DNA of 40,896 bases from a virus. The DNA is taken from positions 1 through 40,896 of IMG/VR virus record IMGVR_UViG_3300048032_000919; one strand, 5' to 3'. Position 1 is the first letter of the stretch. The number at the start of each line of letters is the position of its first letter. Below, piece by piece: positions 6,393 through 13,571 of the stretch. The notes beneath the pieces are model-generated. The model searched no databases, was not told the DNA's origin, and saw only the letters and a program-made list of their open reading frames with translations. The position numbers were made by a program, and so were the translations under genes.

Positions 6393-7454
6393 TTAGCCGT
6401 CCAACTGAACAGGGATTGATCCATTGGTTGGTCTTTTGATTCTATAAGCTACTTTTGGTAATTTGCCGTGCTTGTCGGGAATTGGCACTCGAAATCCCCA
6501 AGTAAATCTCTTGTTTGTATATCTTTCGTGCTTGTAGTAAACAAGTCCACCTGCTCGACCATTATCTAAGTTTTTAGCTCCACCTTGTGAGGCAAATTGT
6601 TTTTTCTGTTGACAATAAATTTCATGCGGTAAATTTACAACACGAAAAATTCCGCCCGAAGAAGGAATTGGATTGCCCTGTCTTTTTAATTTGTTTAAAA
6701 GTTTTTTGTTTTTAGATATAGGTTGGGGGCGAAGCATTGGCACACTAGAAAATGCTAACACTTTGAACGCCATCTCTAAACAACCAACGGAATGTAATCT
6801 TTCTGTGTAGTCATCCTCAGAATCACCATCCACCCAAGTAAAATGAGTCTCGCAGTTGTCTTCGTTTGAACCAAGATAATCGCGTCTAATATCTGAAAAG
6901 CTTGCATTTCCCGAAAACCAACCAAACTTAGATTCCTTTAGTGTTTTTTGTTGACCATTAAATTTACCTTTAAAAATTTTCCAAACAATCAAATTATCAT
7001 GATCTCTTGCTTTGGGATTTTCTTGAAAAAATTTATGCAAACATATCAAGGAGTTTGTGTCTTTGCTTGTTAATGTGCATCGTTGCGCAAGCTTCATGTA
7101 TGTTTCTTTTGTTACTTTTTGCAACATAACTTGAGAGTCACCTGACTTTTCAAAATTAAAGAGGATACTTTTAGACATCCATTGAGTTTCGTCAAACCTA
7201 GCGTCAGTCACATCAATACCCATAATAGATTGTCGCACTTCTTTTTGAATCGAGTACAATACACCCACATCCGTATGCAAAGTAAAGCTAGCTTTGCTTA
7301 GAGCATTCCCTGCTTCATTTAATTGTTGAGCTGAAGAATAATTTTGATTAATATGTTCGTGGAAAAAGCCCAACGAACTTATGTCAGCATTTTTAAATGT
7401 CCCAACAATGCTGTCATCGCTAATAGCGTTTAAATTGATAATATTTCGCATCAT
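6393..7454 (-). CDS. Hypothetical protein, 353 aa, macro-domain neighbour
   Basis: A soluble protein with no family I can name. The N-terminal 150 residues are helical and polar; the C-terminal third is basic and aromatic (GGLVYYKHERYTNKRFTWGF, then RVPIPDKHGKLPKVAYRIKR), which could bind nucleic acid. Two adjacent ATGs start it. A 7-codon ORF lies immediately upstream, and the promoter sits inside the 3' end of the macro-domain gene. Confidence 0.7.
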   Translation of the reverse strand: MMRNIINLNAISDDSIVGTFKNADISSLGFFHEHINQNYSSAQQLNEAGNALSKASFTLHTDVGVLYSIQKEVRQSIMGIDVTDARFDETQWMSKSILFNFEKSGDSQVMLQKVTKETYMKLAQRCTLTSKDTNSLICLHKFFQENPKARDHDNLIVWKIFKGKFNGQQKTLKESKFGWFSGNASFSDIRRDYLGSNEDNCETHFTWVDGDSEDDYTERLHSVGCLEMAFKVLAFSSVPMLRPQPISKNKKLLNKLKRQGNPIPSSGGIFRVVNLPHEIYCQQKKQFASQGGAKNLDNGRAGGLVYYKHERYTNKRFTWGFRVPIPDKHGKLPKVAYRIKRPTNGSIPVQLDG

Positions 7455-7456
7455 GC

Positions 7457-7480
7457 TTAGTTGTATGAGTTTTTAGTCAT
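7457..7480 (-). CDS. Seven-codon upstream ORF
   Basis: ATG at 7480 encodes MTKNSYN and stops 2 bases before the ATG of the 353-aa gene. It is the first ATG after the promoter at 7487-7516 and sits exactly 6 bases after its -10, so it would be the leaderless entry codon. It overlaps the macro-domain stop. It may simply couple translation. Confidence 0.3.
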   Translation of the reverse strand: MTKNSYN

Positions 7481-7952
7481 CGTATCTAACTATATAGGTT
7501 TTAAAACTTCTGTCAACTAAAATATCATTTATCATAGAAAAAATAACATTCCAACTGCCCCCTGCGAGTCCACAAGAAATACCCCAAGGCAAGCCTAAAG
7601 TCTTTTCTACTTCTTCATGCTTGGATTGCCATTCGATATGACCCGCCACTTTATTCAATGCAATATAAAATGCTTCATAATTAACTGCTCTTTCGCCCCC
7701 AATTTTATCTTGGGTATACATATTGTAGATACCTTTGCTTTGAGTAGCATCAGTCACCGAAAAACTAAAACCGCCCAAAACATTATCACCATCCATCATT
7801 GCATGACAATCAGCAGAGTAAGCATTAGGGTAGCGATATTTAATTTGATGCGCAATACCTGCGCCCATTACATTATGGGTATTGCAAGAGTGAGCAATAA
7901 AATCTATATCGTTAGGAAAATCAAGAAGATTGCCATCTATTATTTTTACCAT
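7473..7952 (-). CDS. Macro-domain protein (ADP-ribose binding/hydrolase)
   Basis: A 159-residue stand-alone macro domain. Visible signatures are IAHSCNTHNVMGAGIA (about 19-34), the ADP-ribose-binding loop with the usual Asn, and GISCGLAGGSWNVI (about 124-137), the phosphate-binding loop. Family members bind or remove ADP-ribose from proteins, nucleic acids or small molecules. In a phage this could reverse host ADP-ribosylation defence or recycle ADP-ribose phosphate. The start is fixed by its leaderless promoter. Confidence 0.85.
   Translation of the reverse strand: MVKIIDGNLLDFPNDIDFIAHSCNTHNVMGAGIAHQIKYRYPNAYSADCHAMMDGDNVLGGFSFSVTDATQSKGIYNMYTQDKIGGERAVNYEAFYIALNKVAGHIEWQSKHEEVEKTLGLPWGISCGLAGGSWNVIFSMINDILVDRSFKTYIVRYDD
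7487..7516 (-). promoter_or_regulatory. Sigma70-type leaderless promoter, copy B of a pair
   Basis: TTGACA (7516-7511), 18-base spacer, TAGTTA (7492-7487), 6 bases, ATG of the 7-codon ORF. It is embedded in the last codons of the macro-domain gene. Confidence 0.65.
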
Positions 7953-7958
7953 GCCAAC

Positions 7959-7987
7959 ATCTTAATAAATTATTAATTAAGAGTCAA
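7959..7987 (-). promoter_or_regulatory. Sigma70-type leaderless promoter
   Basis: TTGACT (7987-7982), 17-base spacer, TAAGAT (7964-7959), 6 bases, ATG at 7952. Confidence 0.7.
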
Positions 7988-7990
7988 GTA

Positions 7991-8998
7991 TTAAATAGCT
8001 CCTGCCATTTGTTGTTGTAAGAGTTTGATAGCAAGGTCTTTTTTTTTGCATTCTAGCTCAAAAATTGCAGGATATTTAGGATCAATAGCAATATGTGGTG
8101 GAAAATTACCGAACGCAACATAATCTGCATGAGCGCGAGGTTTTTCGGGAGTACCTTCTGACCAATGAAAGACAGGTGCAATAAAATGATTGTCTCCTTC
8201 TCCATTATTAACCCATGTATATGCACAACGCTCTGCTTGCCAAGCGAAGTCTGAAACTTCTGATGGGTTGCATAGATGGTGAAGGTTGTCTGCGCAAACA
8301 GGAAGGTTATAATTATGCGTTTCAAATAAATATTCGCTAAATTTTATACAATCATCTATATTAAATAAAGATAGTTTATCCTCATTTTCTATTGTTAGTC
8401 TATTGTAAACACCTGCATTACATTTCATTAGATTGTTATAGAATATTTCCGCTATGTCTTCTAGTGTCTCGCCATCTTTGATTGAGCGATTGACATGAAT
8501 GTTCATTGGCGCAGTATGATCTTGAGGCAAGCCAATTTTGTCAAAAATACTCGCATGAAAGTTTAATTCATTTATTGAGTTTTTAACTGCGTTTTCATTC
8601 GCAGACGCTAAGACTACAAATTGATCGGGATGAGAACCAATTGATATATCAAACTTTTTAGCAATTAAACCTACTAACTTTAGCTCTTGTTCTATTCTTG
8701 CTTTGTGCGGTAAATCTTCAAGAGAAATATCCAAAGTTTGGTCGGTAAGGAGAGGAAAAAGAGCAGAACTAAGACGATAATGCCTAATATTTGAGGAATG
8801 ACAATGATTGACAATATATTGAGTAACAATAACATTGTGCAAAATTCTTTCAGATAATTGATTGACTGCTTCATCTCTACCTTCTTGGTTACACAAATCA
8901 TTAAAGCGTTTGCGAGTCATTGTGCGAAAAGAATATTTTGTTTTATCCTTTTCTTTTAGTATTTCACTTATGCAAGTTAGTCCTAGTATTTGTGTCAT
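7991..8998 (-). CDS. uvsE: UV damage endonuclease UvdE
   Basis: A 335-residue UVDE-family TIM-barrel nuclease that nicks DNA 5' to UV photoproducts and other lesions. The metal-site pattern is intact: H123 (GSHPDQF), H148, H168 (NIHVN), E204 (LTIENED), D237 and H240 (ADNLHH), H278 (PVFHW), H290 and E314. It opens GLTCISEIL and has the HYRLSS signature near 73. The start is set by a leaderless promoter. A second, ligand-poor paralogue lies at 38611-39735. Confidence 0.9.
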   Translation of the reverse strand: MTQILGLTCISEILKEKDKTKYSFRTMTRKRFNDLCNQEGRDEAVNQLSERILHNVIVTQYIVNHCHSSNIRHYRLSSALFPLLTDQTLDISLEDLPHKARIEQELKLVGLIAKKFDISIGSHPDQFVVLASANENAVKNSINELNFHASIFDKIGLPQDHTAPMNIHVNRSIKDGETLEDIAEIFYNNLMKCNAGVYNRLTIENEDKLSLFNIDDCIKFSEYLFETHNYNLPVCADNLHHLCNPSEVSDFAWQAERCAYTWVNNGEGDNHFIAPVFHWSEGTPEKPRAHADYVAFGNFPPHIAIDPKYPAIFELECKKKDLAIKLLQQQMAGAI

Positions 8999-9004
8999 GA
9001 TTGT

Positions 9005-9033
9005 ACTTTAGCCTATAAAGAAACTCTTGTCAA
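9005..9033 (-). promoter_or_regulatory. Sigma70-type leaderless promoter
   Basis: TTGACA (9033-9028), 17-base spacer, TAAAGT (9010-9005), 6 bases, ATG at 8998. Divergent from the plus-strand GTGTA element at 9042. Confidence 0.7.
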
Positions 9034-9041
9034 GCCTTTAT

Positions 9042-9046
9042 GTGTA
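9042..9046 (+). promoter_or_regulatory. GTGTA box, 9 bases before start codon
   Basis: GTGTA followed by exactly 9 bases and the ATG at 9056. One of six such sites in the window. No Shine-Dalgarno sequence lies between box and start. Confidence 0.45.
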
Positions 9047-9055
9047 TTTATGATT

Positions 9056-9289
9056 ATGGAGATAGAAAAAATTATTATATTAGGGATTGGAGCGATGGTA
9101 TCCATTATAGCTTTTTATTTAAAACGAGAAAGTATTAAAATAGAAAAAGTTTCTACAAAATTAAGAGAAATAGAGGTAAGTTTAGCAAAAAATGGCGCTA
9201 GAGATGCAGAACGATGGGATCAAACATCAAAACTATTAGAAGACAGAAGGCAAGACATCCATAAGATTTACGAAAAATTAAACAAATGA
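9056..9289 (+). CDS. Small membrane protein with coiled-coil tail, 77 aa
   Basis: N-terminal helix IIILGIGAMVSIIAFYL (about 5-21), then a long charged helix (KVSTKLREIEVSLAKNGARD, ERWDQTSKLLEDRRQDIHKI). This N-in, coiled-coil-out shape occurs in phage spanin-, holin-accessory- and XhlA-type proteins, but no family match is claimed. The ATG at 9056 is preferred over 9050 because it sits 9 bases after GTGTA. It leads a three-gene membrane cassette. Confidence 0.65.
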   Translation: MEIEKIIILGIGAMVSIIAFYLKRESIKIEKVSTKLREIEVSLAKNGARDAERWDQTSKLLEDRRQDIHKIYEKLNK

Positions 9290-9372
9290 GCTTGATAATG
9301 GAATTGTGGGATGTATTTCTGTGGCTATCTATTGTTTCAGCGATTGCAGTAATATGCTATCCTCATAAGTAG
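9286..9372 (+). CDS. Tiny single-pass membrane protein, 28 aa
   Basis: Reads MSLIMELWDVFLWLSIVSAI ending AVICYPHK: one hydrophobic helix with a basic C-terminal end. Its ATG overlaps the upstream TGA (ATGA), and its TAG overlaps the GTG of the next frame (TAGTG). The coupled junctions argue for a real gene. Confidence 0.5.
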   Translation: MSLIMELWDVFLWLSIVSAIAVICYPHK

Positions 9373-9485
9373 TGGACGCTGATTTTGAAAGAAGTTTGTA
9401 TATTATAGTATCTTTATCTTTATTTTTTTTAGAAAGAGATATTGTAGTAGATACAATGTTTTTACTTATGAGTTTATGTTTTTAA
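9372..9485 (+). CDS. Tiny membrane protein (GTG start), 37 aa
   Basis: A GTG at a TAGTG junction opens a frame with two hydrophobic stretches (YIIVSLSLFFL and MFLLMSLCF) separated by ERDIVVD. The 3' end overlaps the convergent minus-strand gene by 20 bases. It could be the third member of a lysis-type or membrane cassette. The start codon is a guess from context. Confidence 0.4.
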   Translation: MDADFERSLYIIVSLSLFFLERDIVVDTMFLLMSLCF

Positions 9486-9747
9486 ATTCTTCAATAGTCA
9501 TTGCTTCACTCATCTCACTTTCATCGTAAAGAGGGGCAAATTCTATTTCATCTGATTTTAAGATATTATTGTAAGATTTTTGCGCATCATCTAGCATGAG
9601 CCTAAGACTTAAAAGTAAATCTTCAGGACTTTCTGCTATAACTTCGGGGTTTTCTGTATAAGCAGAAATATCTCCATCGTCATTATAGATAACTTCATAT
9701 AACCCATATTCTTTAGGTTTAGTTTGTATTATTCGGTAGTTCCACAT
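9466..9747 (-). CDS. Hypothetical protein, 93 aa
   Basis: From MWNYRIIQTKPKEYGLYEVI the protein is an alpha/beta, acidic small protein with the phrase YNDDGDISAYTENPEVIAES. This layout (strand, turn, strand, then a helix with SPEDLLLSLRLMLDDA) is common among small phage proteins of unknown function. A longer start at 9762 exists. It overlaps the DUF2452 gene. Confidence 0.65.
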   Translation of the reverse strand: MWNYRIIQTKPKEYGLYEVIYNDDGDISAYTENPEVIAESPEDLLLSLRLMLDDAQKSYNNILKSDEIEFAPLYDESEMSEAMTIEEFKNINS

Positions 9748-10139
9748 TTTATTTGCTCCCATCTATTATCATAATTAAGTCTAAATTTACCTTGGTATCC
9801 TTCATTTCCACCTATCTTCTCATGAGGGGCAAATAAAGTCAAGTAAAAACTTCCATCACTCTTTTTATATAAAAAATATTCTTTACCAATAACAGGTTTA
9901 AAGCGCATCTCTGCGTTAAATATTATTTGATTCCACTTGTAATCTTCCGCTAACTCCTCAAACTCTTGTTTTAATTTATTAAATCGCTCTTCGTAGTGTT
10001 TATTTGCGGTATGTACTGCCCCGATTTTCCATCCACCAAGGCTATGATCGGGACGAATAACAGGCGCGCCTAAATCACTCGCGTAAGGTAATGAATGAGC
10101 GTTTGGCACATAATTGTCAGGTAAATCTTTCTTACTCAT
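9729..10139 (-). CDS. DUF2452 family protein
   Basis: A 136-residue protein matching DUF2452 by pattern: SLPYASDLGAPVIRPDH (about 16-32), a helix with HYEERFNKLKQEFEELAEDY (about 48-67), then FKPVIGKEYFLYKKSDGSFY and LFAPHEK. The role of the family is unknown. The start at 10139 forms a TAATG junction with the upstream stop and is preferred over 10145. Confidence 0.75.
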   Translation of the reverse strand: MSKKDLPDNYVPNAHSLPYASDLGAPVIRPDHSLGGWKIGAVHTANKHYEERFNKLKQEFEELAEDYKWNQIIFNAEMRFKPVIGKEYFLYKKSDGSFYLTLFAPHEKIGGNEGYQGKFRLNYDNRWEQIKCGTTE

Positions 10140-10396
10140 TACCAAGAATTAATATCAATATTTTCTTTATTTGAAGGATGGTTTTTTAATTTTTCTAGTA
10201 TAGATTCTAATGTCGAAATTTCTGTTAAATATTTTTTTTGTTTACTCTTTTTGTATCGAGTTTTCAATCTAAATATTTCGTCTTGTATTATTTGCCTATC
10301 AAATTTTCCTTTATAACTCCAACCAAGATCGAAACCTCTGCGTAAGCCCCGATTGTGAGCATATTCAAATTCATTATTTATTCCATTATCGTACAC
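10139..10396 (-). CDS. Hypothetical basic protein, 85 aa (GTG start)
   Basis: Begins with GTG one base after the upstream stop region. NRGLRRGFDLGWSYKGKF near residue 15 resembles the GYDKGW phrase at 2505-2747; the rest is a Lys/Arg-rich helix (RLKTRYKKSKQKKYLTEIST). Possibly a nucleic-acid binder, though unproven. Confidence 0.6.
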   Translation of the reverse strand: MYDNGINNEFEYAHNRGLRRGFDLGWSYKGKFDRQIIQDEIFRLKTRYKKSKQKKYLTEISTLESILEKLKNHPSNKENIDINSW

Positions 10397-10399
10397 AAT

Positions 10400-10759
10400 T
10401 TATTCTATTGGAAAAGGGGTTAGCCATCCTGCACCACCATGAAGTTCAGCGGTATCTTCAGGAGGACTAGTGGGTAAGTTTAGTAAACTAATCAACTCGT
10501 TCAATTTGTGCGTACCTATGGCAACTCTTTCTTTATTGATCCAAATTACATAAGGTTGACCTAGATTCAGAGGGCGCGGCACAGGATTGATTTGTATTTT
10601 GTAAACATCAAGTATATCAGGCGTAAAATTAGGAGGAGAAGTTGGGGGTAAAAAGTGCCGAGGCAATGGCGGAGGTGGAGGCAAATCAATTTCTTCTTCA
10701 ACCTTATTCGATTGACAACCAAGTAAAAACACAACACCGATCCACCATTTATTCTTCAT
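10400..10759 (-). CDS. Proline-rich lipoprotein
   Basis: A 119-residue protein with signal peptide MKNKWWIGVVFLLGCQSN (lipobox LLGC, Cys at about 15), then a Pro tract (DLPPPPPLPRHFLPPTSPPN) that probably forms a stiff linker. The C-terminal domain includes PYVIWINKERVAIGTHKLNE, a biopolymer-transport ExbD-like turn but too short to assign. It overlaps the upstream gene by 11 bases. Confidence 0.65.
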   Translation of the reverse strand: MKNKWWIGVVFLLGCQSNKVEEEIDLPPPPPLPRHFLPPTSPPNFTPDILDVYKIQINPVPRPLNLGQPYVIWINKERVAIGTHKLNELISLLNLPTSPPEDTAELHGGAGWLTPFPIE

Positions 10760-10898
10760 CTTCTTCTACATATTCTTTTATTATTTCTCTAGCTTTTTCA
10801 AAAATATCAGGACGATTTTGTTTGCACCATTCTAGCACCCATTGATTCGTATAACAATCAATTATTTCTTCATTCGTAATTTCTATTGTGTGCTTCAT
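10749..10898 (-). CDS. Small hypothetical protein, 49 aa
   Basis: Reads MKHTIEITNEEIIDCYTNQW followed by a charged helix ending KEYVEEDEE. It is the first gene of the unit that continues into the lipoprotein. Unlike the leaderless genes, it has a leader of about 12-16 bases after its promoter and GGGAAT upstream. Confidence 0.6.
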   Translation of the reverse strand: MKHTIEITNEEIIDCYTNQWVLEWCKQNRPDIFEKAREIIKEYVEEDEE

Positions 10899-10917
10899 CT
10901 ATTCCCATAAAATTATT

Positions 10918-10946
10918 ATAATAACTAATAAAATCAATAATGTCAA
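10918..10946 (-). promoter_or_regulatory. Sigma70-type promoter
   Basis: TTGACA (10946-10941), 17-base spacer, TATTAT (10923-10918). The ATG of the 49-aa gene lies 19 bases downstream, so this one has a leader. Confidence 0.65.
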
Positions 10947-10963
10947 GCCCCAATTTTGTTTTC

Positions 10964-11446
10964 TTAAATACCTAAACATAATCTTTCTCCGTAACCAAAG
11001 TCTTTTTTATACATATTGTTCAGAAAGTTGCTCTTGGATTTAACCCAATGGATTGTAAGCTTGGGCTCTTGGTAATGACAGAGAGCAAGATGAGTGGCAT
11101 CTTTTATTTCGTGTAAACCATTGAGTTTTAATATCGGGGGTGAATATTTTGTGGTTTTTACGGAAACTCTTAATTTTCCATCAATCCCTATGATTATGTC
11201 TGCGCTATGTTTGTCTCCTTTTGGTTTGGGCATCACATCAAAATAGCCATTCAAATGTCTAGCAACCGCAAACTCTCCTGCAATGCCCATATAGTGTCCC
11301 TCAAAGCTTTTATCGTAGTCTGAGCCATCTTTTCTACCCGAACACATTAAAGATTTTGTTTTAAGATGCGTCTTACCCCTGCACCGCCAAGTAGTTAATA
11401 TTTTCAAAGATTCTATTTCTGATTCATTGAATATAATTTCTTGCAT
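10964..11446 (-). CDS. Probable PD-(D/E)XK-type nuclease
   Basis: A 160-residue protein with a restriction-endonuclease-like core: GEFAVARHLN (E about 57), HSADIIIGIDGKL (D about 84) and RVSVKTTKY (K about 98), matching the E...D...xxK order of PD-(D/E)XK enzymes. It could be a recombination nuclease or a restriction-like enzyme. The start is set by a leaderless promoter, divergent from the virion-protein gene. Confidence 0.6.
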   Translation of the reverse strand: MQEIIFNESEIESLKILTTWRCRGKTHLKTKSLMCSGRKDGSDYDKSFEGHYMGIAGEFAVARHLNGYFDVMPKPKGDKHSADIIIGIDGKLRVSVKTTKYSPPILKLNGLHEIKDATHLALCHYQEPKLTIHWVKSKSNFLNNMYKKDFGYGERLCLGI

Positions 11447-11452
11447 AAAAAA

Positions 11453-11481
11453 AGTGTATATTATATTAAAGATTATGTCAA
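11453..11481 (-). promoter_or_regulatory. Sigma70-type leaderless promoter
   Basis: TTGACA (11481-11476), 17-base spacer, TACACT (11458-11453), 6 bases, ATG at 11446. Its -35 overlaps the start codon of the divergent gene. Confidence 0.7.
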
Positions 11482-12317
11482 ATAAAAACTATACAGATAC
11501 ATCACCATCTTTCGGGTTAAATAATTTAAAATCTGAAAACAATAAAAATATTAGCTTCAATTATATATGGGATGAAGATGAACAATATTGGACTCCTGAG
11601 ACTAAATCTAATTTGGCGGTTGATTATATCATAAACAACGCTAAAGCTACGATACATAAATTTGGAAGCAATCCTAATATTAGCCAAAGCGTTTCAGTCT
11701 CTAGCCCCGAAACTATTTGGGATGGATCAAGCGAATATGAATTTCCATTAGATTTAGGGGAAAGTATCCAAGTTAAATCAAGTAACACAGGAGACTCTCA
11801 AGAAATTATCGTACAAGGATTGGACGAAAACTTTTTGGAGCAATCGTGGACAGGTAACTTGAATGGCACAACCGCAGTAAATGTGCAAGGATTATGGTCT
11901 AGGGTATTTAGAGCTTTCAATAATGACTCTAGTGACATTTCGGGAGATATTAATATATTTAAGTCAGGCGATACATCAAAAAGCTACGCTCAAATCCTTA
12001 ATGGCAACAATCAAACCCTCATGTCTGTGTACACGATTCCTGCCAACTGCACAGGATATTTAATTAAATATCAAGCAACCGCCCATAACTCTCAAAGTTC
12101 TTCAGAAATTGGATATACCTTACAAATGAAAACAAGAGAAGAGGGTAAAGTATTTAGGGTCAAGTCTACAACTTCTGTGGGTACAAGCTTTGAAATAAGT
12201 AAAGATTATTTATTTCCATTAAAATTAGAACCAAAAACAGATATTATTTTTAATGCTGTGAGTGCAAATGGTAATAATGGCGCAATTAATGTGGATTTTG
12301 ATATAGCATTACTCTAA
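11475..12317 (+). CDS. Probable virion structural protein
   Basis: A 280-residue Ser/Asn/Gly-rich, beta-strand-rich protein without signal peptide. The stretches VQGLWSRVFRAFNNDSSDIS and SYAQILNGNNQTLMSVYTIP (about residues 140-200) resemble a virion protein type that I associate with marine myovirus-like genomes. The fold looks like a decoration or receptor-facing protein, but no catalytic motif is seen. It is an isolated plus-strand gene. The start at MSNKNYTD is chosen because the longer frame from 11427 runs through the divergent promoter. Confidence 0.6.
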   Translation: MSNKNYTDTSPSFGLNNLKSENNKNISFNYIWDEDEQYWTPETKSNLAVDYIINNAKATIHKFGSNPNISQSVSVSSPETIWDGSSEYEFPLDLGESIQVKSSNTGDSQEIIVQGLDENFLEQSWTGNLNGTTAVNVQGLWSRVFRAFNNDSSDISGDINIFKSGDTSKSYAQILNGNNQTLMSVYTIPANCTGYLIKYQATAHNSQSSSEIGYTLQMKTREEGKVFRVKSTTSVGTSFEISKDYLFPLKLEPKTDIIFNAVSANGNNGAINVDFDIALL

Positions 12318-12476
12318 AACTTTTTCAAGCATTTTTATCTGCTTTTTAACATCTTCTAGTTCTTGTTTTATTTGCTGAGTATAATCTTTATTTTTATTTA
12401 CTTGTTGCAATAATCTAGTAGCTAATTCATTTAGCTCTTCTGCGCATTTTAAATAAATTTTTTCTTGCTCCTTCAT
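12309..12476 (-). CDS. Small coiled-coil protein, 55 aa
   Basis: A single charged amphipathic helix (MKEQEKIYLKCAEELNELAT, then DYTQQIKQELEDVKKQIKML) with heptad Leu/Ile spacing. It is coupled to the upstream gene through ATGA and overlaps the convergent virion gene by 9 bases. Function unknown. Confidence 0.6.
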   Translation of the reverse strand: MKEQEKIYLKCAEELNELATRLLQQVNKNKDYTQQIKQELEDVKKQIKMLEKVLE

Positions 12477-12646
12477 AGCATTGATGAAAAGAGATTAGCG
12501 ACTGATTGCAATTTTTTAGTAGCTTCATTTGTAAAATCAATTAAATTAAGAACTTTTTGCAAGGTTTCTTTTTTAGCGCCATCATTTTCATGATACCAAA
12601 GGGTGTAAACCTCATGTCGTAGTTTATCTATTTCTAAATTATTCAT
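12473..12646 (-). CDS. Hypothetical helical protein, 57 aa
   Basis: I start it at MNNLEIDKLRHEVYTLWYHE (12646), which forms an ATGA junction with the RuvB-like gene's stop. An earlier ATG at 12658 overlaps more. The protein is helical and acidic. It could be a small partner of the upstream ATPase, but only position suggests that. Confidence 0.6.
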   Translation of the reverse strand: MNNLEIDKLRHEVYTLWYHENDGAKKETLQKVLNLIDFTNEATKKLQSVANLFSSML

Positions 12647-13569
12647 AGTAATTTGCATACTTGGCGACCATTATGAGTGATTTTACGCTTGCCATCTATT
12701 TCAATGAGATTTTTACTTAAAAGGTACAGCTCATGGTCTCTGCGCACAGCAGTTGAGCTTAGACCTAGTTTAGCCGACAAGCCTGTCAAGGTAACAGAGC
12801 CGCAATTATTTAATATTTCAAGCACTTGTTTTTCAGTATTAGTTAATCCGAATGGAAGTATTCCGATGGTATCGCATAACTCTTTAAAATTCTCGACCCC
12901 AAAATTGTTATCATCTTTTGCTCCGCAATACAAAGCAATCTCTTTCGCTCTTTTGACAGCGCTACGCGCATTGCTTCTAATTGTTCCTGAGACTTGGTTT
13001 AAGCACTCTTCGGTAAACACAATTTCAGGAGCGCAAAGTTCAACAATTCTACCGAGTTCCGATTTGCTATAAGGCTCAAAGTCAACATTTGTCAGCCGAT
13101 CTTTTAGTGGGGGAAATATTTTATCAGTCTCAGTTGTTGCGAAGATAAAAGTCTGTTGCCTGAAATTAAACTCAAAGCTCATGCCATTCCATTCAAATGT
13201 CTTGCGACTATTTGCTTCCGTATTAAAAATACTCAAGAAAGCCATTGTTAGGTCTTGAGGCAATTCATGGCATTCGTCAAACAATATTGTGATTTCGTTA
13301 TCGCATATTAATGGAATAAAAATCTGCTCAAAGAATTGCTCGTTATTTTTAATTGTCGAACAATTTAATTCAAGAAAAGCGCGCTTATCGCCATCTTGAT
13401 TATGTAAGTTTCTAGCAAAAGCTTTTGCGAACTCTGTTTTTCCGAGACCCTTAGCACCTGCCATCAATAAGAAGGGCGCTTGAGAAGTTTTATGAAAAGC
13501 GTCAAGATAAAAGCCAAGCTTCTTTTTAACTGCGTTTTGACCAATTAAGTCGGAGAAGTAGTTACTCAT
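12643..13569 (-). CDS. RuvB-like AAA+ Holliday junction helicase
   Basis: A 308-residue AAA+ ATPase of the RuvB type. It has DLIGQNAVKKKLGFYL at the N-terminus (FxxxIGQ-type box), Walker A GAKGLGKT (38-45), Walker B ILFDECHE (95-102), sensor-1 region FIFATTETDK and an arginine-finger segment PPLKDRL. The C-terminal winged helix contains LTGLSAKLGLSSTAVRRDHE. RuvB drives branch migration of Holliday junctions; no RuvA or RuvC was recognised here, but a resolvase-like nuclease lies at 34262. A zinc-ribbon gene precedes it. Confidence 0.8.
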   Translation of the reverse strand: MSNYFSDLIGQNAVKKKLGFYLDAFHKTSQAPFLLMAGAKGLGKTEFAKAFARNLHNQDGDKRAFLELNCSTIKNNEQFFEQIFIPLICDNEITILFDECHELPQDLTMAFLSIFNTEANSRKTFEWNGMSFEFNFRQQTFIFATTETDKIFPPLKDRLTNVDFEPYSKSELGRIVELCAPEIVFTEECLNQVSGTIRSNARSAVKRAKEIALYCGAKDDNNFGVENFKELCDTIGILPFGLTNTEKQVLEILNNCGSVTLTGLSAKLGLSSTAVRRDHELYLLSKNLIEIDGKRKITHNGRQVCKLL

Positions 13570-13571
13570 AA

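Noticed and set aside
11453-11457. GTGTA on the plus strand before the 11475 gene
   Set aside because: The spacing to the ATG is 16-17 bases rather than 9, and the bases are the complement of the minus-strand -10 box TACACT; the same holds at 18712.
12643-13569. Phage clamp-loader subunit
   Set aside because: The AAA+ core is compatible, but the C-terminal winged helix and overall length fit RuvB better.
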